Origin: Verrucomicrobium sp. BvORR106
Lineage (GTDB): Bacteria; Verrucomicrobiota; Verrucomicrobiia; Verrucomicrobiales; Verrucomicrobiaceae
Reading direction: 5' to 3'
DNA length: 64,000 nt
NCBI RefSeq assembly: GCF_000739655.1
Contig: NZ_BATR01000117.1
Location: 1 to 64,000, forward strand
Shown here: positions 16,422 through 25,048 of the stretch, piece after piece
Layout: every line of letters starts with the position of its first letter
Position numbering within the stretch: position 1 is the stretch's first letter
The notes under the pieces: model-generated
Told to the model about the DNA's origin: nothing
The model's input: only the letters and a program-made list of their open reading frames with translations
The model's database searches: none
Program-made: the position numbers and the translations under genes

Positions 16422-17762
16422 ATGCCCCTGGCCCGTCTGGATTGCCCCCACTGTGAGAGTTCTGTGGAAGTAAACGTCACCAACGTGACGCGTTCCAGGG
16501 AGTGTCCGTCATGCGGGCGGATGATCATGCTGCAGTTTACGACCAAGACTTCGCGGGTGAAGCACAAGGCGCTGCTCACCAACATCATCGAGATGGGCGA
16601 GGGGGGCGGTGTGGCTGTGGCCGCCAAGGCACCCGCTCGCTCCAGTGTCGCGGCCCCGCCTGCGCGCTCCACAAGCGTCTCTGCTCCTGCCAGAACCGCG
16701 CCGTCTCCGTCGCCTGCCCGCGCCGCCACGCCGCCCGTGATTGCGAAAGTGGCAGCGGCAGCGCCCAAGCCTGCAACCGCACCGGTGGTGGTGCCTGCGG
16801 CCGATCTGCCGCCCATGATGCCCCGACCGCCGGAAGGGGATCTGAGGAATCGGCTGGAGTATGATCCGCATGTGAAATCCAGCGCCCGCTCCCTGATCTG
16901 GGGCCTTGGTATTGTGATCTTCCTCATCGCGATTGCCGTCCTGGGGAAGACGCAGAACTGGTGGGAGGAGGTGGCTCGTGGGTGGGAGACTTTCCATGCC
17001 ACTTATATGAAGGAGGAGCCCATCCCGAACGCTTCCGTTTCTGGCAATGGTGCGGAGAGCAAAGAAGGAACTGGAGCTGCGGCGCCAGTGAAAGCCTCCG
17101 CCTGGAATCGTGAGCAGGAGGAGGCGTTGATGACGGTGAAATCTTTCCTCGGCGCCAAAAACCTGGAAGAACGCAAGAAATACATGCGGGACGCCTCGGT
17201 GCTTGAGAAGAGTCTCAAGGACTACTACTCGCGACAGTCTGATGGCCCCGTGTCTTTCTCCCGGGTGGATCTGTTGGAGGCAGAGCCGCAGGGCGCTCAC
17301 AGCTATCTCTTCGCCGTGGTGGATGCTGCCGGGAACCGGCGCAATGCGATGGCGGTGCGCCCGGAGCCAGGTGCACCCTACGTGGTGGACTGGGGCAGCT
17401 ATGCGCTGTACAGCGAAATGGACTGGAGCAAGTTCATGGCAGAGAAGCCCACGCGGCCAGTGTTCTTCCGGCTTCAGGCCGTTCCGGCGGAGCTCTACAA
17501 TTACAACTTCCCAGACTCTCAGCGGCTGCTTTGTCTCAAGCTGGTAAATCCAGCCGAGAAGGGGGCTCCAGAGCTCTACGGCTACTGCGTGCGGACCTCG
17601 ACGGTAGGCAGAACCCTGGACTACCTGACAAAGAAAAATTTTGGTGAAATGACGCCGATGATTGTGAAGCTCCGCTATCCGGCTCCAGAGGAAAGTGATA
17701 GCGCCAATCAGGTGTGGATTGATGAAGTGGTGACTGAGGGCTGGACTGCCCGCGGTTACTGA
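16422..17762 (+). CDS. Zinc-ribbon, single-pass membrane protein (hypothetical)
   Basis: A 446-residue protein with three visible parts: an N-terminal zinc ribbon with two CxxC pairs (CPHC near residue 8 and CPSC near residue 28), a long Ala/Pro/Ser-rich linker (about 65-135), a transmembrane helix near residues 160-180 (LIWGLGIVIFLIAIAVLG), then a C-terminal domain of about 250 residues with no signature I recognise. Topology suggests a cytoplasmic zinc ribbon and an exported C-terminal domain. Zinc-ribbon/membrane proteins of unknown role are common in Planctomycetes and Verrucomicrobia. It is divergent from the NadD-NadK gene. Function unknown. Confidence 0.75.
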   Translation: MPLARLDCPHCESSVEVNVTNVTRSRECPSCGRMIMLQFTTKTSRVKHKALLTNIIEMGEGGGVAVAAKAPARSSVAAPPARSTSVSAPARTAPSPSPARAATPPVIAKVAAAAPKPATAPVVVPAADLPPMMPRPPEGDLRNRLEYDPHVKSSARSLIWGLGIVIFLIAIAVLGKTQNWWEEVARGWETFHATYMKEEPIPNASVSGNGAESKEGTGAAAPVKASAWNREQEEALMTVKSFLGAKNLEERKKYMRDASVLEKSLKDYYSRQSDGPVSFSRVDLLEAEPQGAHSYLFAVVDAAGNRRNAMAVRPEPGAPYVVDWGSYALYSEMDWSKFMAEKPTRPVFFRLQAVPAELYNYNFPDSQRLLCLKLVNPAEKGAPELYGYCVRTSTVGRTLDYLTKKNFGEMTPMIVKLRYPAPEESDSANQVWIDEVVTEGWTARGY

Positions 17763-18072
17763 TTCATGACGAGGCGTATCCTGCGATTCCGAGGCTCAAG
17801 GCAAGGCTATCCTTTTCTCTGATGGCATGCCCTTAAACCAGGGGGGAATTGCGCCTTGATCGGGGTGAATGCGTCTGCACCGGAAGCCGGGCACCGCGTA
17901 GAGTCCTGATGGGACAACATGTCTTGGCGGCCAATTTGGACAAAATTTATTCAGCAATTTTTCTCCTCCTGTAAGAATCCATCACAGGCACCGTAATTTG
18001 CTGGAGTGGTGATTGTGGCACCCAAAGTCACCACCCCAGCAACCAACCCGTCCTCCATCCCTTCTAACCGTC
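17763..18072 (+). other. Upstream region of the second cytochrome cluster
   Basis: No gene supported. The sequence turns AT-rich near 17935-17965 (TTGGACAAAATTTATTCAG), a plausible promoter area for the 18-28 kb cluster, but spacing and hexamers are not good enough for a firm call. A TTG/GTG extension of the downstream frame into this region shows no conserved residues. Confidence 0.4.
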
Positions 18073-19422
18073 ATGAAAATGCATTCTCTTTGCCAGGGCA
18101 ACCACCTCGACCTGAGAGTTGGACAAAGCCGTCGCGAATTTCTCTATGCAGGTCTTGCCGGTGGTCTGGGCCTGAGCCTGCCGAACCTCCTTCGTCTGGA
18201 AGCAGGAATGACCATCCCTGATGTGGCGAAGGTCGATGCCAAGGCGGACGCGGTGATTCACATCTACCTTCCCGGCGGGATCGCCCACCAGGAAAGCTGG
18301 GACCCCAAGCCTTTCGCTTCGGCCGACTACCGTGGCCCGTTGACCCCGGTGAAGACGAATCTGCCGGGAGTCTATTTTGGCGAGCATTTCGCCAAGACCG
18401 CCGCCATCGCGGACAAGTTGACGATCATCCGCTCCATGACGCACGGGGAAGCCGCACATGAGCGTGGCACCCACAACATGTTTACCGGGTACCGCCCGAG
18501 CCCCGCGATCAAGTTCCCGAGCTTCGGTAGCGTGGTTTCTCATGAGCTGGGCGTGAAGAACAGCCTTCCTCCTTATGTCTGCGTGCCGCAGGCCTTCGGT
18601 GGTGTCGCAGGCGGCGAGTCCATGGGCACCGGCTATCTCAGCACGGCCTACGGTCCTTTCAGCCTTGGCAGTGACCCCGCCCAGAGCAACTTCGCGGTGC
18701 GTGACCTCGCCCTGCCGAAGGATGTGACCGAGCAGCGCTTCAACCGCCGCCGCGGTCTCCTGGATGCCGTGGACGCGCACTTCAGCTCCTTGGAGAAGTC
18801 CGATGCGCTGACTGCCATGGACAGCTTCTATCAGGCCGCCTACGGCTTGGTCAGCTCCCAGAAGGCTCGTGAGGCATTCGATCTGAATGCTGAAACCGCC
18901 AAGCTTCGCGATGAATATGGCCGCAATCAGGCTGGTCAGCGTCTGCTCCTGGCCCGCCGCCTTGTGGAATCCGGCGTCCGCCTCGTCACCGTGACTTATG
19001 GCGGCTGGGATCACCACAGCGACATCAAGAACGGCTTCAAGAACAACGCGCCAAACTTCGACATCGCTTTCGCCCGTCTGATCCAGGATCTGGATGATCG
19101 CGGCATGCTGGACCGCACCTTGGTGATGGTCAGCTCCGAATTTGGCCGTACACCCAAGATTAACAGCACCAACGGCCGCGACCACTATCCTCGTGTGTTC
19201 AGCGTGGCGCTGGCTGGTGGTGGTGTGAAACGCGGCATGGTGTATGGCTCCTCCGATGCCCTCGGCGGTGAGCCTGACGCTGACCCCGTCTCCCCGGAAA
19301 GCCTGGCCAAAACGATGTACCGTCTGATTGGGATCAATGCCGAGAAGCGCCTGATGGCCGACGGCGGCCGCCCCATCGACATCGTAAATGGTGGCGAGGT
19401 GATCGAAGGCATTCTCGCCTAA
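18073..19422 (+). CDS. DUF1501 family Tat-exported protein
   Basis: A 449-residue DUF1501 protein. The Tat signal QSRREFLYAG with a Gly/Leu core is near residues 18-40, followed by the family segments IYLPGGIAHQESWDPKP, IRSMTHGEAAHERGTHNM and, near the C-terminus, SSEFGRTPKIN and NGRDHYPRVF, likely metal-site residues. The ATG at 18073 gives a sensible n-region; earlier non-ATG codons extend into noncoding sequence. It heads a four-gene same-strand cluster with a PPC-domain protein and two cytochrome-type proteins. A 13-bp perfect stem-loop follows its stop codon, so its transcript level may differ from the downstream genes. Confidence 0.87.
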   Translation: MKMHSLCQGNHLDLRVGQSRREFLYAGLAGGLGLSLPNLLRLEAGMTIPDVAKVDAKADAVIHIYLPGGIAHQESWDPKPFASADYRGPLTPVKTNLPGVYFGEHFAKTAAIADKLTIIRSMTHGEAAHERGTHNMFTGYRPSPAIKFPSFGSVVSHELGVKNSLPPYVCVPQAFGGVAGGESMGTGYLSTAYGPFSLGSDPAQSNFAVRDLALPKDVTEQRFNRRRGLLDAVDAHFSSLEKSDALTAMDSFYQAAYGLVSSQKAREAFDLNAETAKLRDEYGRNQAGQRLLLARRLVESGVRLVTVTYGGWDHHSDIKNGFKNNAPNFDIAFARLIQDLDDRGMLDRTLVMVSSEFGRTPKINSTNGRDHYPRVFSVALAGGGVKRGMVYGSSDALGGEPDADPVSPESLAKTMYRLIGINAEKRLMADGGRPIDIVNGGEVIEGILA

Positions 19423-19451
19423 CTGAATTCACCGCCAGAACTGTCGTAAGC

Positions 19452-19483
19452 GAAGGCGGTGAAGTTTCTGCTTCACCGCCTTC
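19452..19483 (+). terminator. Intercistronic stem-loop after DUF1501 gene
   Basis: A perfect 13-bp stem (GAAGGCGGTGAAG/CTTCACCGCCTTC) with a 6-nt loop lies 30 bases after the stop codon. No T tract follows (CTGATAT), so partial termination or a 3' mRNA-stabilising hairpin within the cluster is more likely than full termination. Confidence 0.6.
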
Positions 19484-19551
19484 CTGATATCCGAGCCCAC
19501 GCCAGCCCACATCGGGCGGGCGTACAGACTTCTATTAGACTGATGTTGACC

Positions 19552-21984
19552 ATGAAAAACTCTCTTCGCCTAGTGGGGGCGGCACTGGTGCTGGCCACCG
19601 CTGTCCCGGCTGTGGTGGCCGCTCTGCCCACGTTCACAGGCACTTCCCCCACCGGGGTGCAGCGTGGGGTGGAGACGACCTTGACCCTGCGCGGCACTCG
19701 TCTGGCTGACTTCGACGGGCTCATTTTCTATTCTCCCGGGTTTGCCTTGAAGTCCGTGGGCAAGGTGGAGAACGGCTCGGTGGAGACCGTCATTTCTGTG
19801 GCTCCTGATGTACCGCTGGGGAACCATTTCGTCCGCGTGCGCACCCGGACCGGATTGTCCTTCATGAGGCAGATCATGGTGGGTCCGTTTGCCAGCGTGC
19901 AGGAGAAAGAGCCGAACAACGACTTCGAAGCTCCCCAGGAGATTGCCCTGAATCAGACGGTGGAAGGCGTGGCCAATACCGAAGATGTGGACTACTACCG
20001 CATCGCGGCCAAAAAAGGCCAGCGCATCAGCCTGGAGATCGAGGGCATGCGTCTGGGATACATCACCTTTGACCCCTACATCGCCTTGATGAACAGCGAC
20101 CGTTTTGAGGTCGCGGTGTCGGATGACACGGTGCTCCACCGTCAGGATGGCCACCTGACATTTGTGGCCCCGGATGATGGAAACTACACCATCCAGGTTC
20201 GTGAGTCTTCTTATCGCGGCAATGGCGAGTCCCGTTACCGCTTGCACGTCGGCAGCTTCCGCCGGCCTGAGGTGTGCTATCCCTCCGGCGGCAAGGCGGG
20301 CAGCACGCAGAAGGTGAAGTTCATCGAAGCCAATGGCGACGTCACCGAAGAGGATGTCACTCTGCCGGCCGACACGTCAGACAAGCACATGGTGTATCTG
20401 AAGGATGATCCGGCTCCTTCCGGGAACATCATGCGCGTCAGCCCGTTTGACAGCTATCTGGAAGTGGAGCCCAACGACAAGGAGGCGAACCGCACCAATC
20501 TGGAGGCTCCTTGTGCCCTGAACGGCATCATTGAAAAGCCTGGGGATGAAGACCGGTTCTGGGTGAATCTTAAAAAGGGGATGAAGGTGGACTTCTTTGC
20601 CTATGCCCAGTCGCTCGGATCACCTCTGGATCCGGTGATGGTGCTGACCAATGAAAAGGGTGCCCAAATTGGCGCTGCGGATGACGGCGGCACCAAGCGT
20701 CGCCTGGACTGCAAGCTGTCTGTGACGGCACCGGCGGACGGCGCGTATTGTGTGATTATCCGCGACCACCTGGCTCGTGGCGGTCCCACGTATGTGTACC
20801 GCGTTGAGGCGGTGGCCTCGGTGCCGCTCGTGACCTTTGCCTCACCGAACTTCGGGGTGAACGACAGTCACAAGCGTCAGTTCATTGCCGTGCCGCGTGG
20901 CAATCGCTACGCCACCATGGTGAACGTGACCCGCAACAATGCTTCGGGCGACATGACGTTCGAAATGCCGAATCTGCCCCCGGGGGTCAAGATGGTGTCC
21001 ACCAACATGCCGGGAAACCAGACCAGCATCCCGTTGCTCTTTGAGGCTACGGCAGACGCACCTCTGGGCGGCGCGGCCGTGCCGGTGACGCTCAAGCCGA
21101 CAGATGCCAACCAGAAGGTCGAAGGGCGCATGGCGCAGGAGTTCGACATGGTGCGCAGCGGCAACACGATCTACTACACGGAGCAGGTGGATCAGCTCCC
21201 GGTGGCCGTGGTGGAAGAGGTTCCTTATACCCTTGAACTGATCAAACCCACGACCCCCTTGGTGCCCAATGGCATCCTGCCCCTCAAGGTGGTGGCCAAG
21301 CGCAAGGAAGGCTTCAAGGCTGCCATTCGCGTGCTCATGATGTGGCGCCCCAACGGCATGAACTCCCAAGGGGAAATTGACATCCCCGAAGGCCAGGATG
21401 AAGCCACCTTCACGCTGGATACCACCGGCAATGTGTCGCCTGGAAACTACAGCCTGACCGTCCTGGGTGAGGCCGAGGGCGGCAACGGGACCATCTATGC
21501 AGCGTCTCCTTTCTGCGAGGTGACCGTGGTGCCTGCCTACCTGTCTGGCAGCATGCAGCTCACCGCAGTGGAGCAGGGGAAAGACGGCGAGTTTGTCTGC
21601 AAGCTGGAGCTGGCCCAACCCTTCGACGGGGAGGCTTCCGCCAAGATCTTCGGCATCCCGGATTCCGTGGAGGTGGAAACGCTGAAGTTCAACAAGGACG
21701 CCAAGGAACTGAGCTTCAAGATCAAGACCACGGACAAATCGCCTGTAGGCAAGCATGCCAACCTCTTCTGCCAGGTGGAAGTGCCCGTGCAGGGGGGCGT
21801 GGCCGTGCACCGCATCGCCGGGGGCACGACGCTCCGTGTGGATGCTCCCCGCAAGGCCCCCGCCGTACCGGCTCAGCCGGCAGCCCAGGTGGCGGCCGCC
21901 AAGCCAGCCGCACCTGCGGCCGATGCGCCGAAGAAACAACTCAGCCGTCTGGAGCAGCTCCGTCAGGAGTCGGCCGCCAAATAG
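19552..21984 (+). CDS. Secreted PPC-domain protein with IPT/TIG-like N-terminus
   Basis: A secreted protein of about 810 residues. After the signal peptide (MKNSLRLVGAALVLATAVPAV, cleavage near VVAALP) comes an IPT/TIG-like beta domain (TGTSPTGVQRGVETTLTL), then two bacterial pre-peptidase C-terminal (PPC) domains, each introduced by an acidic EPNN/EPND motif (KEPNNDFEAPQ and VEPNDKEAN) and carrying the DVDYYRI or DEDRFWV strand. Further Ig-like strands follow, and the tail is Ala/Pro-rich (VPAQPAAQVAAAKPAAPA). An alternative ATG lies at 19543. Such proteins usually occur with DUF1501 and PSCyt genes in this phylum, as here. Likely a surface or periplasmic binding/structural partner; no catalytic motif seen. 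Confidence 0.82.
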   Translation: MKNSLRLVGAALVLATAVPAVVAALPTFTGTSPTGVQRGVETTLTLRGTRLADFDGLIFYSPGFALKSVGKVENGSVETVISVAPDVPLGNHFVRVRTRTGLSFMRQIMVGPFASVQEKEPNNDFEAPQEIALNQTVEGVANTEDVDYYRIAAKKGQRISLEIEGMRLGYITFDPYIALMNSDRFEVAVSDDTVLHRQDGHLTFVAPDDGNYTIQVRESSYRGNGESRYRLHVGSFRRPEVCYPSGGKAGSTQKVKFIEANGDVTEEDVTLPADTSDKHMVYLKDDPAPSGNIMRVSPFDSYLEVEPNDKEANRTNLEAPCALNGIIEKPGDEDRFWVNLKKGMKVDFFAYAQSLGSPLDPVMVLTNEKGAQIGAADDGGTKRRLDCKLSVTAPADGAYCVIIRDHLARGGPTYVYRVEAVASVPLVTFASPNFGVNDSHKRQFIAVPRGNRYATMVNVTRNNASGDMTFEMPNLPPGVKMVSTNMPGNQTSIPLLFEATADAPLGGAAVPVTLKPTDANQKVEGRMAQEFDMVRSGNTIYYTEQVDQLPVAVVEEVPYTLELIKPTTPLVPNGILPLKVVAKRKEGFKAAIRVLMMWRPNGMNSQGEIDIPEGQDEATFTLDTTGNVSPGNYSLTVLGEAEGGNGTIYAASPFCEVTVVPAYLSGSMQLTAVEQGKDGEFVCKLELAQPFDGEASAKIFGIPDSVEVETLKFNKDAKELSFKIKTTDKSPVGKHANLFCQVEVPVQGGVAVHRIAGGTTLRVDAPRKAPAVPAQPAAQVAAAKPAAPAADAPKKQLSRLEQLRQESAAK

Positions 21985-22060
21985 TTCGCAACGCGCGCTC
22001 CCGATCCTCGCCATCTCCCAACGACTCACACTCAAGACCCCCACGACAGTGTTTCCCACC

Positions 22061-24880
22061 ATGAAGACTTCATCTCTCACCTCCAAGGCCCTTCTGGGCA
22101 TCGGATTGTGTCTTGCGACGGGAATGGCCCGAGCGGAACAGTCTGGTCCGGTGGATTTCGTGCGGGACATCCAGCCGCTGCTTGAATCCAAGTGCGTTGA
22201 GTGTCACAACCCGGCGAAGACCAAGGGCAAGCTGCTCATGGACTCGGGTGAGAGCCTGTTGAAGGGGGGCGAAGGCGGTGCGGCCGTGGTTCCTGGCACT
22301 CCAGAGAAGAGCCCGATCTACAGCCGCGTGGTGCTGCCGCATGATCACGATGACATCATGCCTCCCAAAGGGGATCCGCTTACCGCTGAACAGGCCGATC
22401 TGATGAAGCGCTGGATCGCTGAAGGTGCCAAGTGGCCCCAGGGACTGGTGATCAAACAGAAGACAGAGGAAGAGCTGAAGGCTCTGGCCCGGTTGAAGGA
22501 AAAACTCAACAAGCTGGAGAGCATCGAGATCCTTCCTGGAACCCTGTCGCTGGAGACTCAGCGTGACAGCCAGCGCGTGCTGGTGTTTGCCAGATTCAAT
22601 GACGGCACCACCCGGGATGTGACGGAGCTCGCCGAGCTAAAGGTCACTAACCCCCAGGTAGCCTCGGTCAAGGGCATGCATCTGAAGCCCGGCCAGGACG
22701 GCAGCACGGAACTCACCGCTGCCTTCAATGGCAAGACGGCAACGGCTGCGGTGAAAGTGGCAGACGCCGTCAAGGACCGTGAGGTTTCCTTCCGGCTCGA
22801 CGTCATGCCGGTGTTCTTGAAGGCGGGTTGTAATACGGGTGGCTGTCATGGCTCTGCCCGCGGCAAGGACGGTTTCCGGCTGTCCCTCTTCGGCTTTGAC
22901 CCTGCTGGCGACTACGACCGCGTCACCCGCGAAATGAGCGGACGGCGCATCAACCTGGCCATCCCCGAAGACAGCACCCTGATCGAAAAGGCCCTCGGTG
23001 AAGTGCCGCACTCCGGCAACGCCTGCTTCGACAAGGACAGCCATCTGAGCAAAACGCTGATCGAGTGGATCAGCAAGGGGGTGCCGAATGACGCACCAGA
23101 AGTGGCTCACGTCACGGGCATCGAGATCTTCCCCAAGCAGGCGGTTCTCGAAGGCAAGGGTGAGACCCAGCAGGTCTCGGTTCGTGCCACCTACTCCGAC
23201 GGCACAGATCGCGATGTGACCAATCTGGTGGTGTTCATGTCCAACAACGATCCGAGCGCCAGCGTGGACAAAGAGGGCCGTGTGACCTCCCACGATCGTG
23301 GGGAGTCGTTCATTCTTGCACGCTTCGACGTGTACTCTGTGGTGTCCCAGTTCATCGTCATCCCCGAAGGGTTGAAGTATGAGCGGCCCAAGCTGGTGGA
23401 GGCCAACTACATCGACACGCTGGTCAACGAGAAGCTGCACAAACTGCGCATCCTTCCCTCCGGCGTTTGTTCAGACCAGGAATTCCTCCGTCGCGTTTCC
23501 TTGGACGTGGTGGGCGTGCTGCCTAGCGCTCAGGAAGTGACCGAGTTTGTGGCGGATGCGAACCCCAAGAAGCGTGAAGCGCTGGTGGACAAGCTGCTCC
23601 AGAGAAAAGAGTTCACCGAGATGTGGGTGATGAAGTGGTCGGAGTTGATGCAGATCCGCAGCACCGAGAACAACCAGGGCGCCTACTACAAAAACGTTCT
23701 TCTTTACTACAACTGGCTGGCGGACCGCATTGGCAAGAACGTGCCGATGAATGAGATCGTGGCCGAGTTGATTGCCTCCCAGGGCGGCACCATCAACAAC
23801 CCACCGACGAACTACTTCCAGATCGAACGCGAAACCCTGAAGGTGACGGAGAACGTGGCCCAGGTGTTCATGGGGATGCGCATCCAGTGTGCCCAGTGCC
23901 ACAACCATCCGTTCGACCGGTGGACCATGAATGACTACTACGGGTTCATGGCCTTCTTCACCCAGATCGGGCGCAAGCAGACGGATGATCCGCGGGAAAC
24001 GATCGTCTTCAACAGCAAGGGCGGGGAGTCCCGCCACCCGCTGACGAAGGCGGCGATGAAACCCAAGTTCCTGGGTGGCGATGAGCCCACCATGCAGCCG
24101 GGTGAAGACCGCCGTGCCGTGCTGGCCAAGTGGCTGGCCTCACCGGAGAACCCGTTCTTCGCCCGCAACCTGGCGAACATCACCTGGGCGCACTTCTTTG
24201 GCGTGGGGATCATCGACCCCGTGGACGACGTCCGCATCAGCAACCCCGCTTCCAACCCCGAGTTGATCGACACCCTGGGCAAGAAGCTCACGGAGTACAA
24301 CTACGACTTCAAGCGTCTGGTTCGTGACATCTGCAACTCGATCACCTACCAGCGGGCCACCCAGGTCAACGAGAGCAATGAGAGTGACAAGCGCAACTTC
24401 GCCCACGCCCTGGTGCGCCGCATGCGTGCCGAAGTGCTGGCGGATGCCGTGTCTTCGGTGACGAACACTCCCACCAAGTATCAGGGGCTTCCCCTCGGAG
24501 CCCGTGCGGTTCAGATCGCTGACGGCTCGGTGTCGAATTATTTCCTCACCACCTTCGGTCGCGCCAGCCGTGAGACGGTTTGCTCCTGCGAGGTGAAGAT
24601 GGACCCGACGCTTTCACAGGCGCTGCACTTCATGAACGGCGACGCAGCGCATGAGAACATCAAGCGCGGCAAGGTCGTGGCCACCCTGGTCAACGAGAAG
24701 AAGTCGGATCAGGAGATCATCCTTGAGCTCTATCTGCGCACCTTTGGCCGGGAGCCCCTGGCCAAGGAGTCGGAAGTGGTCCTCAAGCAGATTGCGGAGT
24801 CCGGCGAGCCTCGTCAGGTGGTGCTGGAAGACCTCTTCTGGGCGCTGCTCAATTCCAAGGAGTTCTACTTCAATCACTAG
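22061..24880 (+). CDS. Secreted multi-motif cytochrome: PSCyt1, Ig-like, DUF1549, DUF1553
   Basis: A 939-residue secreted protein. A signal peptide (LLGIGLCLATGMARA) precedes PSCyt1 with CVECH at residues 45-49. Two BIG_2-like Ig domains follow (the repeated YSDGTDRDVTNL / FNDGTTRDVTEL motif), separated by a C-X4-CH site (CNTGGCH, 257-263). Then come DUF1549 (FLRRVSLDVVGVLPS; CAQCHNH near residue 610) and C-terminal DUF1553 (WAHFFGVGIIDPVDD, LSQALHFMNGD). The start at 22061 is chosen for the signal peptide; the frame stays open about 300 bases further upstream inside the previous gene, with no conserved sequence. It lies 76 bp after the PPC gene. Up to three heme-type sites could be filled; whether heme is bound is unproven. 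Confidence 0.86.
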   Translation: MKTSSLTSKALLGIGLCLATGMARAEQSGPVDFVRDIQPLLESKCVECHNPAKTKGKLLMDSGESLLKGGEGGAAVVPGTPEKSPIYSRVVLPHDHDDIMPPKGDPLTAEQADLMKRWIAEGAKWPQGLVIKQKTEEELKALARLKEKLNKLESIEILPGTLSLETQRDSQRVLVFARFNDGTTRDVTELAELKVTNPQVASVKGMHLKPGQDGSTELTAAFNGKTATAAVKVADAVKDREVSFRLDVMPVFLKAGCNTGGCHGSARGKDGFRLSLFGFDPAGDYDRVTREMSGRRINLAIPEDSTLIEKALGEVPHSGNACFDKDSHLSKTLIEWISKGVPNDAPEVAHVTGIEIFPKQAVLEGKGETQQVSVRATYSDGTDRDVTNLVVFMSNNDPSASVDKEGRVTSHDRGESFILARFDVYSVVSQFIVIPEGLKYERPKLVEANYIDTLVNEKLHKLRILPSGVCSDQEFLRRVSLDVVGVLPSAQEVTEFVADANPKKREALVDKLLQRKEFTEMWVMKWSELMQIRSTENNQGAYYKNVLLYYNWLADRIGKNVPMNEIVAELIASQGGTINNPPTNYFQIERETLKVTENVAQVFMGMRIQCAQCHNHPFDRWTMNDYYGFMAFFTQIGRKQTDDPRETIVFNSKGGESRHPLTKAAMKPKFLGGDEPTMQPGEDRRAVLAKWLASPENPFFARNLANITWAHFFGVGIIDPVDDVRISNPASNPELIDTLGKKLTEYNYDFKRLVRDICNSITYQRATQVNESNESDKRNFAHALVRRMRAEVLADAVSSVTNTPTKYQGLPLGARAVQIADGSVSNYFLTTFGRASRETVCSCEVKMDPTLSQALHFMNGDAAHENIKRGKVVATLVNEKKSDQEIILELYLRTFGREPLAKESEVVLKQIAESGEPRQVVLEDLFWALLNSKEFYFNH

Positions 24881-25048
24881 TCAGCATCCCGGCCCACTTT
24901 GCACCTCGTCCGCACCTGATGGTGCCGGGAGACGGGTGGGCCGGATGTGATCATCATCCGTGATCCTGCTGAGGAAGAGGGGGCCAGATAGGTCTGTCAC
25001 CCCTCCCTCGTATCTATCCAGTCCCTGCCAGTTCGTCATTCTGAAGCC

